Source of the DNA: Spirosoma oryzae
GTDB lineage: Bacteria; Bacteroidota; Bacteroidia; Cytophagales; Spirosomataceae
NCBI RefSeq assembly: GCF_003002825.1
Contig: NZ_PVTE01000003.1
Span: 124,001-188,000, forward strand
Reading direction: 5' to 3'
DNA: 64,000 nt
The position numbers and the translations under genes were made by a program. Below are positions 35,101 through 44,066 of this stretch, in pieces. The notes under the pieces were generated by a model, which was not told where the DNA came from, made no database searches, and worked only from the letters and a program-made list of their open reading frames with translations. Each line of letters begins with the position of its first letter. The first letter of the stretch is position 1.

Positions 35101-38100
35101 GTGAACCGATGCGTTGGTAACAAGCGGTGCCGTCGGCAGGGCATTAACCGTCACGACGATAGCCGCTGTTGGTCCGGTGCAGCCATCGATCGTCTGACTG
35201 ACATAGTAGGTCTGTTGCCCGGCGGCACCCGTGTTGGGCGTCGGAGCCACCGGCGATGCAGCGCCACCGACGGTCGTATACCAATTGAGTGTACCCCCTG
35301 TGCTGGGAACCGCCGTCAACGCAGCCGCCGTACCGCTTTGGCACAGGCTGATCGTTGGGTTAACCGGCGTTGGCGCAACGGGCGTCGCCTTGATGGTCAC
35401 GACGATGGTCACTTTGTCGCTCTCACAACCGTTCACCGTCTGGCTGACATAGTAAGTCTGTACACCAGCAGTGGTCGTGGTGGGGATCGGTGCCACCGAC
35501 GAAGCCGGACCGTTGGCACTCGTATACCAGTTGATCGTACCGGCACCCGTGGCTGTCAGGGCCGGGGCCACGCTGTTCTGACAGTAGGCCAGTGCCGCCG
35601 TCGTGGTCGGAGCCGCCGGAGCCTGATTGATGTTGACGGTGATGGTGGCTTTGGCTCCTTCACAACCGTTGACAGTCTGACTCACGGCGTAGGTCTGTGG
35701 TCCGGCAGTAGTCGTGCTAGGCGTTGGTGCGGCCGAACCCAGTGCCGTTCCGCCTGGATCGTACCAGTTCAATGTACCACCGGTAGCCGGGGTCGCCGAC
35801 AGGGGCTGGGCAACGGCGTTCTGGCAGTAGTTAACCGGGGTAGTAGCAGCGGGCGCAGCGGGCAGGGCAGTCACCGTGACGGTGATGGCAGTCTTCGGTC
35901 CTTCGCAACCATTCACCGTTTGACTCACGTAGTAGGTCGTAGTTGATCCGGCCACCGTTGTTGGCGGAGCGGGAGCAGCAGCAGCAGATTGCCCGTTGAG
36001 CGTGGTGTACCAGTTGAGCGTACCACCCGAGCCAGCCGTTGCCGTCAGGGCGACGGGGGTGCTGTTCTGACAAACGGCTACGGCCGTCTGGCTGACAACT
36101 GGTGCAGCGGGCAGGGCATTGATCGTTACGACAATGGTTACTTTACTGCTCTCACAACCGTTCACCGTCTGGCTGACGTAGTAGGTCTGCGTACCGGGCG
36201 TCGTCGTGGTGGGGATCGGTGCCACCGACGAGGCCGGACCGCCAGCCGTCGTGTACCAGTTGATCGTCCCCGCACCCGTGGCTGTCAGGGCCGGGGCCAC
36301 GCTGTTCTGGCAGTAGGCCAGTGCCGCTGTCGTGGTCGGAGCCGCCGGAGCCTGATTGATGTTGACGGTGATGGTGGCTTTGGCTCCTTCACAACCATTG
36401 ACAATCTGACTCACGGCGTAGGTCTGCGGACCGGCAATACTCGTACCGGGCGTCGGCGCGGCCGAACCCAGCGCCGTTCCGCCTGGATCGTACCAGTTCA
36501 ACGTACCACCGGTAGCCGGGGTCGCCGACAGGGGCTGGGCAACGGCGTTCTGACAGTAGTTGACGGGTGTACTCACAGCAGGCGCAGCGGGCAGGGCGGT
36601 CACCGTGACGGTGATGGCGGTTTTTGGCCCTTCGCAACCATTCACCGTCTGACTCACATAGTAGGTTGTACTCGATCCGGCCACCGTTGTTGGCGGAACG
36701 GGAGCAGTGGCAGACGGTTGCCCGTTGAGCGTGGTGTACCAGTTGAGCGTACCACCCGAGCCAGCCGTTGCCGTCAGGGCGACGGGCGTACTGTTCTGGC
36801 AAACGGCACCGGCTGTCTGGCTGACAACCGGTGCAGCGGGTAGCGCATTGATCGTTACGACGATGGTCGTCCGGTCGCTTTCGCAACCGTTATTGCTTGT
36901 CTGGGTGACGTAATAATTCGTGACGCCGGGCGTGCTTGTCGACGGTGTTGGCGTTGGAATGGCTGCGCTACCGGCCGGGTCGGTATACCAGCGCAGTGTC
37001 CCGCTGGCGGTGGCGGTCAACGGAGTTGCCGGAGCGTTCTGGCAATAGGTTACCGCAGTCGTTGCGATCGGTGCTGTGGGTTTGGGGTTGATCGTTACAG
37101 CGATGGTTGCCCGTGGGCCTTCGCAACCGTTCACTGTCTGACTGACGTAATAGTAGCTGGTTGGGGGAACGCTGCTGGCTGTCGACGGGGTAAACGCGTT
37201 AGGCGAAGACGTCCCGCCGGTCTGCGTCGTGTACCAGTTGAGCGTACCCCCGGTAGCCGGGGTGGCTGACAGCGGCTGCGCCGTCGCACCCTGACAGTAT
37301 AACACAGGCGTAGTGCTGACCGTTGGCGCTACCGGCAGAGCTGTGATCGTTACCGCAACGGTCGCCCGATCGCTTTCGCAGCCTTCCAGTGTCTGGCTGA
37401 CGTAATACGGAACCGGTGCGCCAATAACCGCCGTTGATGGCGTTGGTGCCGAAGCCGAAGCCGTTCCGCCGGTCGCATTGGTGCCGTACCAGTTCGGGCT
37501 GGTACCGGCAGCGAAGGTGGCCGTCAGTGACGATACCGCATTGGAACAGAAGGCCACGGGGGCCGTAACGGGTGGGGCTGGTTTCGCCTTTACCCGAAAC
37601 GCAATAGCCGCCCGGTCGCTTTCGCAACCATTCCTGTCGGTCTGCGTAACGTAATAGGTGGTGGTACCCGACGCCGAGTTAGGTGGTGTTGGTGCCGAAG
37701 TCGAAGCCGTTCCGCCCGTCGGGTCCGTGTACCACTTTAGATTCTGACCGGTAGCGGTTAACGTAACGGGCGTTGCCGCCTGACAGATCGTAACGGATGA
37801 CGTAACCGTCGGGGCTACCGGTTTCGGGATAACCACCACGTTCAACGGAGCTTTTGGGCCTTCGCAACCGTCGGCACTCGTCTGGCTCACGTAATACGTA
37901 GTCGGCCCGACATTGGTCGTCGACGGTGTGACCGACGTATAACTTTGACTGGAAGTAGGATCATTGTACCATTTCAGCGTTCCCGTAGCGATGGCCGTCA
38001 GCGGACTGGGCACCGAACTCTGGCAGAGATTCTGCGGGTTGGGCGTTATGGTAGGCGCAACGGGCAACGGGTTTATCTTTACCAGCACCGCACTCCGGTC

Positions 38101-40932
38101 ACTCTCGCAACCGTCGGCACTCGTCTGGCTCACGTAATACGTAGTTGATCCCACGGCAGCGGTCGATAGCGTCGGGGCCACCGTTGAGCCCGTACCACCC
38201 GTTTGGGTCGTGTACCACTTCAGGTTGATGCCCGAGGTCACCGCTGTAGCCAGGGCAACGGGGGTAGCATTCTGGCACAGGGCGATGGAGGTTGCCGTTG
38301 GCGCAGTCGGTTTGGCATTCACGGTTACGGTGATGGAGGCCCGGCGGCTGCTCTCGCACCCATTACCATCCGTCTGACTCACATAATAATACTTAGTACC
38401 CGCTGAATCTGTCGTTGGCTTATTGGGCGTTGCCGAAGCCGTTCCGCCCGTTGCAGCGGTACCATACCAGTTAAGCGAATTGCCGGTAATGGGCGTGGCA
38501 CTCAGCGGAGTAGCCGTTGCGAATTGACAATACGTTACGGGTTGGGAACTCACCGTTGGAGCTGCCGGTCTCGATACGGTCGTCACGGTGATGCTGGCCC
38601 GTGGGCTTTCACAGCCGTTGTTATCCGTCTGACTGACGTAATACGTAACGGGCGGACCGGCTACGGTCGTCGATGGAATGACCGGATTGGCCAGTGGACT
38701 CCCCCCACTGGCCACCGAGTACCACTTCAAGCGTTGCCCATCCGCCGTTAATTGTGCGGCCGTTTCGTTCTGACAATAAATCAGCGGATTCTTTGCCGGT
38801 GTTGGCACAGGAGCCGCCGGAAGGGGGTTTACCGTGAAGGTAATGGCGGTTCGGTCACTTTCGCAGTTGCTCCCATTCGTCTGGCTGACATAATAGGTCG
38901 TCGTGCCAGTGGCCGAGGTCGACAGTGTAGGCGCAACCGTCGAGCCAGTACCGCCAGTCACGACCGTGTACCAGTTCAGCATTCCCCCCGGCGCGGCCGT
39001 AACGGACTGAGTCAGTGGGTTAGGCACGCTGTTCAGACAGGCGCTGGCCGGGGTTACGGTCGGAACAGCCGGTTTAGGGTTGATCGTTACACTGATGATC
39101 GCTCGTGGACTAACACAGCCTACCACCGGATCGCGCTGACTGACTGAATAAGACGTTGTGCCTGTGATCGTATTTTGGAGCGTCGGAGGAAAGCTCTGTG
39201 GTTGCCCGTTGAGCGAATACCAGACTAACGTGTTGTTGTTCGTGGCTGTCGCACTCAGGGGAGCCACTGTCGCAGACTGACAATACGTCACCGGCGTGGT
39301 AACAGCAGGCGGGGACGGCAGCGCGTTAATGACCACCGTAATCGGAGCTCGGGGTCCTTCGCAACCGTTGACCGTCTGGCTCACGTAGTAGATATCACTA
39401 GACTGGGTCTGTGGCTTTGGTGCCGTGGCGCTGCCGGTTCCGCCGGTTGCATTTGTACCGTAGAAGTTCAGCGTACCATTGGTCGAAGCTGTTGCCTGTA
39501 GCGGCTGTGCAGCATCGTTCTGGCAGTACGTTACTGGCGAGACAACCGAGGGCGCATTGGGCAGCGCGTTGACCGTGTATGTGATGGCCGCTCGGCCGCT
39601 TTCGCAGCCATTGGCGTTCGTCTGGCTCACGTAAAACACCTGTGGTGGACCGGCCTGGCTGGTCGAGACCTGCGGGGCCGCAGCTAAACTGGCCGATGTA
39701 GGCGAGGTGTACCACTTCAGCGTGTTACCCGGCTGAGCCGTCACACTGTTGACCAGCGACACCGTTGCGCCCCCCTGACAGGCACTAGCCGGACTGGTCG
39801 CCGGAACCGCCGGTTTGGCATTGACCGTAACCGTAATGGCAACCGTGGTACTGGTGCAGCCACTAACCGTCTGGCTGACCTTATAAGGAGGAACTGTTCC
39901 CGGATTAGTTGTCGATGGCGTGGGAGCCGTGCTGCCCAGCGCGTTGCCCGATGGGTCAAACCAGTTCAGCGTACCGCCCGCAGCCGGGGTCGCCGACAAG
40001 GGGGTCGCCGGTTGATCCTGACAGTAGCTAACCGACGTATTGGCGACAGTCGGCGGGTTCGGATTGGCTCGGATGCTAACAGTAATACTAGCCCGCTCGC
40101 TTTCACAGCTGTTTCCATCAACTTGGCTTACGTAGTAGGTGACGGGCGTTAGCGACGCGGTATTGAGCGTAGGTGCCGACGTTGAGCCCACACCACTGGT
40201 TGCCGTGGTGTACCACTTCAGGTTACCACCCGAGGTGACGGCTGCGGCCAGTGAGGGGGCCGTTGCATTCTGGCAATACGAGAGCGAGGAAACCACCGTT
40301 GGTTTAGCCGGCAGTTGGTTAACCGTTACGGTTAGTGTAGCGCGGTCGCTCTCGCAACCGTTGATCGTCTGGCTTACGTAATAGTTTGTCGTTCCGGCAG
40401 TTGAGGTTGGTGGCGTCGGGGCCGTGGTGCTGCCGGTTCCGCCCGTGCTGGCGGTATACCACTTCAGCGTACCCGTGGCCGTAACACTATTGACCAGCGA
40501 CACTGTTGCGCCCCCCTGACAGACACTAACCGGACTGGTCGCCGGAGCCGCCGGTTTGGCATTGATCGTAAATCCAGCGCTTCGAGGACTATTGTATGTA
40601 GAATTAGTGATGGATACTCGTGTAATACCGACCGTGTAGGTCCCGGTAGGCAGACCGGCAGGAATGACTAAATTATCGGAATAGGTCCCCGGCACCCAGT
40701 TGAGGTTTGTCGGCCCCTTTGCTGATACTACCGAGCCAGCAGCGTTGTATAAGTATAACGTGTAGGTTCCTGTTCCGGTAAACGTATGTACATAAGAAAC
40801 AGTGATTGCCGCGCCCGCACAGACGGGATTGGGGCTAACGGCAGTGATCGTAATCGTTTGCGCCTGCGCCACACCACCGTAGAGGAATAATAACGCAGCT
40901 ACCCAGCGAAATAGCCGTATAGATAAAGACAT
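32113..40932 (-). CDS. Giant Ig_7-repeat protein with T9SS sorting domain
   Basis: 2,939 residues. Signal peptide (WVAALLFLYGGVAQAQ). About 30 repeats of roughly 80-90 residues follow, each with a YCQN...PL.A start, a LNWYTT segment, TYYVSQTVNGCES and an ITVTVN end; this fits the Ig_7-type Ig-like fold and gives two Cys per repeat, probably a disulfide. The C terminus after about 2,860 is a type IX secretion sorting domain (VFPIPTNGDLTVVI ... GTYLLQIRLGDRSTVRRVL). It is likely exported and anchored outside the cell as an adhesin. Two blocks of three repeats are almost identical with a DNA period of 729 bp (35482 and 36211 are matching points). Confidence 0.9.
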   Translation of the reverse strand: MSLSIRLFRWVAALLFLYGGVAQAQTITITAVSPNPVCAGAAITVSYVHTFTGTGTYTLYLYNAAGSVVSAKGPTNLNWVPGTYSDNLVIPAGLPTGTYTVGITRVSITNSTYNSPRSAGFTINAKPAAPATSPVSVCQGGATVSLVNSVTATGTLKWYTASTGGTGSTTAPTPPTSTAGTTNYYVSQTINGCESDRATLTVTVNQLPAKPTVVSSLSYCQNATAPSLAAAVTSGGNLKWYTTATSGVGSTSAPTLNTASLTPVTYYVSQVDGNSCESERASITVSIRANPNPPTVANTSVSYCQDQPATPLSATPAAGGTLNWFDPSGNALGSTAPTPSTTNPGTVPPYKVSQTVSGCTSTTVAITVTVNAKPAVPATSPASACQGGATVSLVNSVTAQPGNTLKWYTSPTSASLAAAPQVSTSQAGPPQVFYVSQTNANGCESGRAAITYTVNALPNAPSVVSPVTYCQNDAAQPLQATASTNGTLNFYGTNATGGTGSATAPKPQTQSSDIYYVSQTVNGCEGPRAPITVVINALPSPPAVTTPVTYCQSATVAPLSATATNNNTLVWYSLNGQPQSFPPTLQNTITGTTSYSVSQRDPVVGCVSPRAIISVTINPKPAVPTVTPASACLNSVPNPLTQSVTAAPGGMLNWYTVVTGGTGSTVAPTLSTSATGTTTYYVSQTNGSNCESDRTAITFTVNPLPAAPVPTPAKNPLIYCQNETAAQLTADGQRLKWYSVASGGSPLANPVIPSTTVAGPPVTYYVSQTDNNGCESPRASITVTTVSRPAAPTVSSQPVTYCQFATATPLSATPITGNSLNWYGTAATGGTASATPNKPTTDSAGTKYYYVSQTDGNGCESSRRASITVTVNAKPTAPTATSIALCQNATPVALATAVTSGINLKWYTTQTGGTGSTVAPTLSTAAVGSTTYYVSQTSADGCESDRSAVLVKINPLPVAPTITPNPQNLCQSSVPSPLTAIATGTLKWYNDPTSSQSYTSVTPSTTNVGPTTYYVSQTSADGCEGPKAPLNVVVIPKPVAPTVTSSVTICQAATPVTLTATGQNLKWYTDPTGGTASTSAPTPPNSASGTTTYYVTQTDRNGCESDRAAIAFRVKAKPAPPVTAPVAFCSNAVSSLTATFAAGTSPNWYGTNATGGTASASAPTPSTAVIGAPVPYYVSQTLEGCESDRATVAVTITALPVAPTVSTTPVLYCQGATAQPLSATPATGGTLNWYTTQTGGTSSPNAFTPSTASSVPPTSYYYVSQTVNGCEGPRATIAVTINPKPTAPIATTAVTYCQNAPATPLTATASGTLRWYTDPAGSAAIPTPTPSTSTPGVTNYYVTQTSNNGCESDRTTIVVTINALPAAPVVSQTAGAVCQNSTPVALTATAGSGGTLNWYTTLNGQPSATAPVPPTTVAGSSTTYYVSQTVNGCEGPKTAITVTVTALPAAPAVSTPVNYCQNAVAQPLSATPATGGTLNWYDPGGTALGSAAPTPGTSIAGPQTYAVSQIVNGCEGAKATITVNINQAPAAPTTTAALAYCQNSVAPALTATGAGTINWYTTAGGPASSVAPIPTTTTPGTQTYYVSQTVNGCESSKVTIVVTINALPAAPVVSQTAVAVCQNSTPVALTATAGSGGTLNWYTTLNGQSAAAAPAPPTTVAGSTTTYYVSQTVNGCEGPKTAITVTVTALPAAPAATTPVNYCQNAVAQPLSATPATGGTLNWYDPGGTALGSAAPTPSTTTAGPQTYAVSQTVNGCEGAKATITVNINQAPAAPTTTAALAYCQNSVAPALTATGAGTINWYTSANGPASSVAPIPTTTTAGVQTYYVSQTVNGCESDKVTIVVTIKATPVAPTPVNPTISLCQSGTAAALTAVPSTGGTLNWYTTVGGAASPVAPTPNTGAAGQQTYYVSQTIDGCTGPTAAIVVTVNALPTAPLVTNASVHFCQNSTSTPLTALASSGATLIWYSGTGGTGSTTAPVPPTNVAGQQIYYVSQSTNGCEGPRTPVTVTIDPLPAAPITSPTPITYCQGLTAQPLTASGTGTLNWYTTVGGPPSQTAPIPSTTTPGLFTYYVSQTVNGCEGPQASIIVLINATPAAPTAGAAPTYCQNGTSIAPVAIPSSGGTLNWYTTATGGSPSSTPSTPPAGTTGSITYYVSQSIGGCEGPRVALTATIKPSPVAPTVTPTLAYCQNSVAPALTAIPSGGTLTWYTDPTGGAGSPALTPQTTTVGTQSYYVSQTVDGCEGPRAAVAVTVRALPAAPTTTPLSICQNGTPSSLALSVAATGPVNWYTAQTGGTPSTVAPVPVTTNPGPITYYVSQTDANGCESQRSLLLVTITPTPSAPVVPTLAPVCQNTTPVVLTAAGQGLKWYADATSTGSLGSSIVQQTGVAGTFGYYVSQTVGTCEGPRALAQVVVNASPAAPVVQATQSGCQDAPAQPLTASGTGLQWYDANDSQIGTPTPDTRVDATQTYTYKVTQTVNGCVSPAATILYTVTALPVPTVTTPVAYCQNTPAQPLQASGSGLRWVDPNGAVTSAAPTPSTSVITAGASYSVSQTNAQGCESRKAEIRVTVNAQAVAVLSGTTTVSVGGAAPLTLTLSGVGPYSYTLSNGFVGVAESATAGTVTRTISVTPTASTTYTLLGVSNGCGAGNASGSATVTVNVPSIVTGALAVSTVCTGSTIDVPFITNGTFTTGNTFVVEIAVAGDSATRQYRTISTGVVQGPVIQAKIPANYAQGLYFVRVRALNSNYPIVGTRSPTVLNVRSLPTASISASRSVVYKGEPVQLLFTFSGDAPWSATYRDRTGNRTISSPTNPYSTTITADSSTTYKLLSVTNVCGEGRIDGVDSVRIRVDILTAEENPFAASVNVFPIPTNGDLTVVIDDPMLRNEAEIQLVRPNGQVAQTVKTRQRQTILKLGDEPAGTYLLQIRLGDRSTVRRVLKQ

Positions 40933-40935
40933 AAT

Positions 40936-41000
40936 GAAACAGGTTAGTCCAAGAGGATGTGCATATTATCCCTTCTTGATAGGCAAAGTCAACCTGTTTC
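40936..41000. promoter_or_regulatory. Inverted repeat upstream of the giant gene
   Basis: GAAACAGGTT at 40936-40945 and its exact complement at 40991-41000 flank 45 bases directly before the giant gene's start codon. It lies in the 267-base gap shared with the divergent ispF. Its function is not known; an mRNA leader structure is possible. Confidence 0.35.
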
Positions 41001-41199
41001 AAACAGACGGTCGGTGAATGTATTTAGAGTTGAAAATAAGGCCTGTAGACAGACCGGTGCGAACGAATCAACGACCCAAATTACGGGTGAGGTCCGTGAA
41101 GTAGCCGAAGAAGCCGTAGATTGCAAAGACCTTGCGCAGCACCACCGGTTTCCGGCCGACGGCTCGCGCAGGTGGCACCCTTCATAACCAGTTTATCGA

Positions 41200-41682
41200 A
41201 TGAAACTACGAGTAGGTCAGGGATACGACGTGCATCGGCTCGAAGCCGGCCGTCCGTTCTGGCTGGGAGGTATTCAGATCCCCTGCGACTTTGGGCCGGT
41301 AGGCCACTCCGACGCCGACGTCGTTTGCCACGTCCTGTGCGACGCCCTGCTGGGAGCCGCCAACATGCGCAACATCGGTTACCATTTTTCCGACAAAGAC
41401 CCGCGCTGGAAAGGTGTCGACAGCAAACTACTGCTGGCCGAGGTACTGCGCATGGTTCGCGAAGCCGGCTACGAAATCTCGAACGTCGACGTAACGGTCG
41501 TTTTGCAGGAGCCTAAACTAAACCCGCACATTCCGGCCATGAAAACGTGCCTGGCCGGCGTGATGGCGATTCCCGAAGAGGATATTTCGATCAAAGCCAC
41601 GACTTCCGAACACATCGGCTTCGTCGGCCGCAGCGAAGGCATTGCCGCCCACTGCGTCGCGCTTATTTTTAGACAGGATTAA
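41200..41682 (+). CDS. ispF: 2-C-methyl-D-erythritol 2,4-cyclodiphosphate synthase IspF
   Basis: IspF forms the cyclic diphosphate in the MEP isoprenoid pathway, using Zn. 160 residues, normal length. Ligand residues are visible: Asp10 and His12 in GQGYDVHRL and His44 in SDADVVCHVLCD; the C-terminal ISIKATTSEHIGFVGRSEGI holds the conserved nucleotide-binding Thr/Lys region. Start ATG 41200 gives a standard N terminus. The amidohydrolase gene starts 14 bases downstream, so the two may share a transcript although the functions are unrelated. Confidence 0.97.
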   Translation: MKLRVGQGYDVHRLEAGRPFWLGGIQIPCDFGPVGHSDADVVCHVLCDALLGAANMRNIGYHFSDKDPRWKGVDSKLLLAEVLRMVREAGYEISNVDVTVVLQEPKLNPHIPAMKTCLAGVMAIPEEDISIKATTSEHIGFVGRSEGIAAHCVALIFRQD

Positions 41683-41695
41683 CTGGATCGACAGG

Positions 41696-42817
41696 ATGAA
41701 AAAACTCGTATCGCTCGCTGCGGCCTTCCTCATCTCAACCGCTTTTGCCTGGGCGCAAAAGCCCGCCGAACTGCCGCTGGGCTTTGAAGAGTACGACCCC
41801 GTCTCGACGCTCAAAGTCCCGGAACACAAACTGACGCGGTCGAAATACCCGTTTATCGACGTTCATAACCATCAGTTTCAGATGGATGAAGCCAATCTGC
41901 GCCCGCTGCTGAAGCAGATGGACAGTCTGAACATGCAGATCATGGTCAACCTGAGCGGGCGCGGCTGGGGCGACGTGGCCTCGAACACCAAATTTTTCAA
42001 CGCAGCCGAAGCCAATATCCAGAAAACGGACCCGAAACGGCTGGTGCTGTTCTCCAACATCAACTTCGACGACATCGGGCAGGCGGGCTGGACCGAACAG
42101 GCCGTCAGGATTCTCGAATCCGACGTGAAGGCGGGGGCTAAGGGCCTGAAAATCTACAAATCGCTGGGGCTGAACGTCAAAGACAAAAGCGGCAAACGCG
42201 TGCAGGTCGATGATCCGCGACTCGACCCGATCTGGGCGAAGTGCGGTGAACTGGGCATCCCCGTCCTGATTCATACCGCCGATCCGAAATCGTTCTGGGA
42301 CCCGATGGACCGCTATAACGAACGCTGGCTGGAGTTGAAACTACACGGCGGTCGGAAACGGTCGGCCAACGATCCGGCCCCCTGGGCGCAACTGCTGGTG
42401 GAGCAGCACAACGTATTTCGCAAACATCCTAAAACGACGTTCATCAACGCGCACATGGGCTGGTACCCCAACGATCTGAAAAAGCTCGACAGTCTGATGC
42501 GGGTGTTCCCGAATATGAACGTGGAGATCGGGGCCGTCATCGCCGAATTGGGTCGTCAGCCACGGGCCAGCCGGGCATTCTTCGAGAAGTGGCAGGACCG
42601 GATTCTGTTCGGCAAAGACAGCTGGGTCCCGAGTGAATACGCTACCTACTTCCGCGTGCTCGAAACCGACGACGAATACTTTCCGTACCACAAAAAGTAC
42701 CATGCGTTCTGGCGCATGTATGGCATGGCGCTGCCCGACGAAGTGCTGAAAAAGGTGTACTACAAAAACGCCCTCCGCATCATCCCCGGCCTGGATAAAA
42801 GTCAATTCCCGAAGTAA
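41696..42817 (+). CDS. Secreted amidohydrolase-family protein
   Basis: 373 residues with a signal peptide (MKKLVSLAAAFLISTAFAWA) and a TIM-barrel amidohydrolase domain of the amidohydrolase_2 kind: FIDVHNHQFQ near 45-55, ILIHTADP-like strand (VLIHTADPKSF), FINAHMGWYP and a late DRILFGKDSW with the usual catalytic Asp. Substrate not known; related proteins include decarboxylases and lactonases. The HxH site reads HNHQF. ATG 41696 begins a clear signal peptide, so the earlier in-frame codons are not used. Confidence 0.85.
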   Translation: MKKLVSLAAAFLISTAFAWAQKPAELPLGFEEYDPVSTLKVPEHKLTRSKYPFIDVHNHQFQMDEANLRPLLKQMDSLNMQIMVNLSGRGWGDVASNTKFFNAAEANIQKTDPKRLVLFSNINFDDIGQAGWTEQAVRILESDVKAGAKGLKIYKSLGLNVKDKSGKRVQVDDPRLDPIWAKCGELGIPVLIHTADPKSFWDPMDRYNERWLELKLHGGRKRSANDPAPWAQLLVEQHNVFRKHPKTTFINAHMGWYPNDLKKLDSLMRVFPNMNVEIGAVIAELGRQPRASRAFFEKWQDRILFGKDSWVPSEYATYFRVLETDDEYFPYHKKYHAFWRMYGMALPDEVLKKVYYKNALRIIPGLDKSQFPK

Positions 42818-42822
42818 GTTTG

Positions 42823-42956
42823 GGTTTAAACACAGAGGGAAAAGAGGGTACACGGAGGTCACGGAGGTTTTTGTTTACGCTGTGTTCTCAGTGACTCTGT
42901 GTTTAAAACAGTTCTCTCTAAACTCCGTGAATCCTCCGTCTCTCTGTGTTTAAAAA
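42823..42956. repeat. Inverted intergenic repeat (cacagag family), copy 2
   Basis: Same family as 21643-21757. The ends read GTTTAAACACAGAGGG and CTCTGTGTTTAAAAAC, with an inner GTGTTCTCAGTGACTCTGTG. It fills most of the gap between the amidohydrolase and epimerase genes. No coding content. Confidence 0.7.
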
Positions 42957-42963
42957 CGCTCGT

Positions 42964-44064
42964 ATGAAAATTACGCAGATACGCATCTACCCCTTCGACA
43001 TTCCGCTGAAAGCGCCCATTACCATTTCGCTGGGTACGATCGAACACGCCCGGAATATATTGGTCGAAGTTAGTACCGACGCGGGACTGACGGGCTGGGG
43101 CGAAGGGTCGCCGTTCTGGATGATCGTGGGCGAGACGCAGGCGTCGGGGCTGGCGGCTGCGCAGGATATGGCCCGGTTGCTGCTTCACCGCGACCCGCTC
43201 GACATCGAAGGATGCCTGACGACCCTGCTGCGCTACCTGCCCGGTCACCCCACGACGCGCTCGGCCTTCGACATGGCCCTGTATGACCTGGCCGCCCAGG
43301 CCGCCAACATGCCGCTGTACCAGTTTCTGGGTGGTGCCAACCGGCCGCTCGTCACCGACGAAACAATTTATATCAACACGCCGGAACGCATGGTCGCCGA
43401 TGCCATCCGGATTCAGGCGCAGGGGGCCGACGCCATCAAGGTAAAGCTGGGGACAACCCTGCGCGACGACATTCGGCGGGTCGAAGCCATCCGGCAGGCC
43501 ATCGGCGACGAAACACCCATCCGTACCGACGCCAATCAGGGCTGGGATGTGGTGACGGCGCAGCAGGTATTACGGACCATCGGCGGCTGGAATGTGCAAT
43601 ACTGCGAACAACCCATCAGCCGCAGCAATATCGCTGGCCTACGGCAGATCCGGCAGCAGTCGCCCGTACCGATCATGGCTGACGAAAGCCTGTTCGACGC
43701 AGCCGATGCGCTACGGCTGGTGCGCGACGAAGCCGTCGATTATTTCAACATCAAACTGTCCAAAAGTGGCGGTATCGCGGAAGCCCTGCGCATCAACGCC
43801 ATTGCCGAAGCCGCCGGGATTGCCTGCATGATCGGCTGCATGTCGGAGTCGCGGCTGGCGCTGACGGCCAACGCCCATTTCGCGGCTGCCCGGCAGAACG
43901 TGCGCTTCTGCGACCTCGACGGTTGTTTCGAACACGCAGCCGATCCGGTGCAGGGCGGCATCAGTTATACCGGCTACCGGATCACCCTGCCCGACGCGCC
44001 CGGCATCGGTGCCACCATCGACCCGGCTTTCTTGGCAACCTTGTCCGGCACCACGGTTCAGTAA
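42964..44064 (+). CDS. Dipeptide epimerase, enolase superfamily
   Basis: 366 residues with the enolase-superfamily capping domain (1-125) and barrel. Catalytic features of the L-Ala-D/L-Glu epimerase group are visible: IKVKLG with Lys159 and Lys161, metal ligands Asp189 (RTDAN), Glu215 (CEQP) and Asp240 (ADES), and the opposite Lys264/Lys266 in FNIKLSKSGG. It likely epimerises an Ala-Glu-type dipeptide, as in murein-peptide recycling. ATG 42964 is chosen because the frame before it lies in repeat DNA. A GNAT gene follows after 2 bases. Confidence 0.9.
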   Translation: MKITQIRIYPFDIPLKAPITISLGTIEHARNILVEVSTDAGLTGWGEGSPFWMIVGETQASGLAAAQDMARLLLHRDPLDIEGCLTTLLRYLPGHPTTRSAFDMALYDLAAQAANMPLYQFLGGANRPLVTDETIYINTPERMVADAIRIQAQGADAIKVKLGTTLRDDIRRVEAIRQAIGDETPIRTDANQGWDVVTAQQVLRTIGGWNVQYCEQPISRSNIAGLRQIRQQSPVPIMADESLFDAADALRLVRDEAVDYFNIKLSKSGGIAEALRINAIAEAAGIACMIGCMSESRLALTANAHFAAARQNVRFCDLDGCFEHAADPVQGGISYTGYRITLPDAPGIGATIDPAFLATLSGTTVQ

Positions 44065-44066
44065 TC

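Noticed and set aside
34765-35946. Arg/Gly-rich plus-strand frame inside the giant Ig gene
   Set aside because: It arises from the antisense of the Ig repeats and repeats with the same period; no independent signal.
32113-40932. Regular repeats as a possible CRISPR array
   Set aside because: Units are about 240-270 bp, in frame, and encode Ig_7-like domains; no short identical repeats with unique spacers.
40957-41187. 76-codon plus-strand frame before ispF
   Set aside because: No start context or domain; it covers the divergent promoter gap and an inverted repeat.
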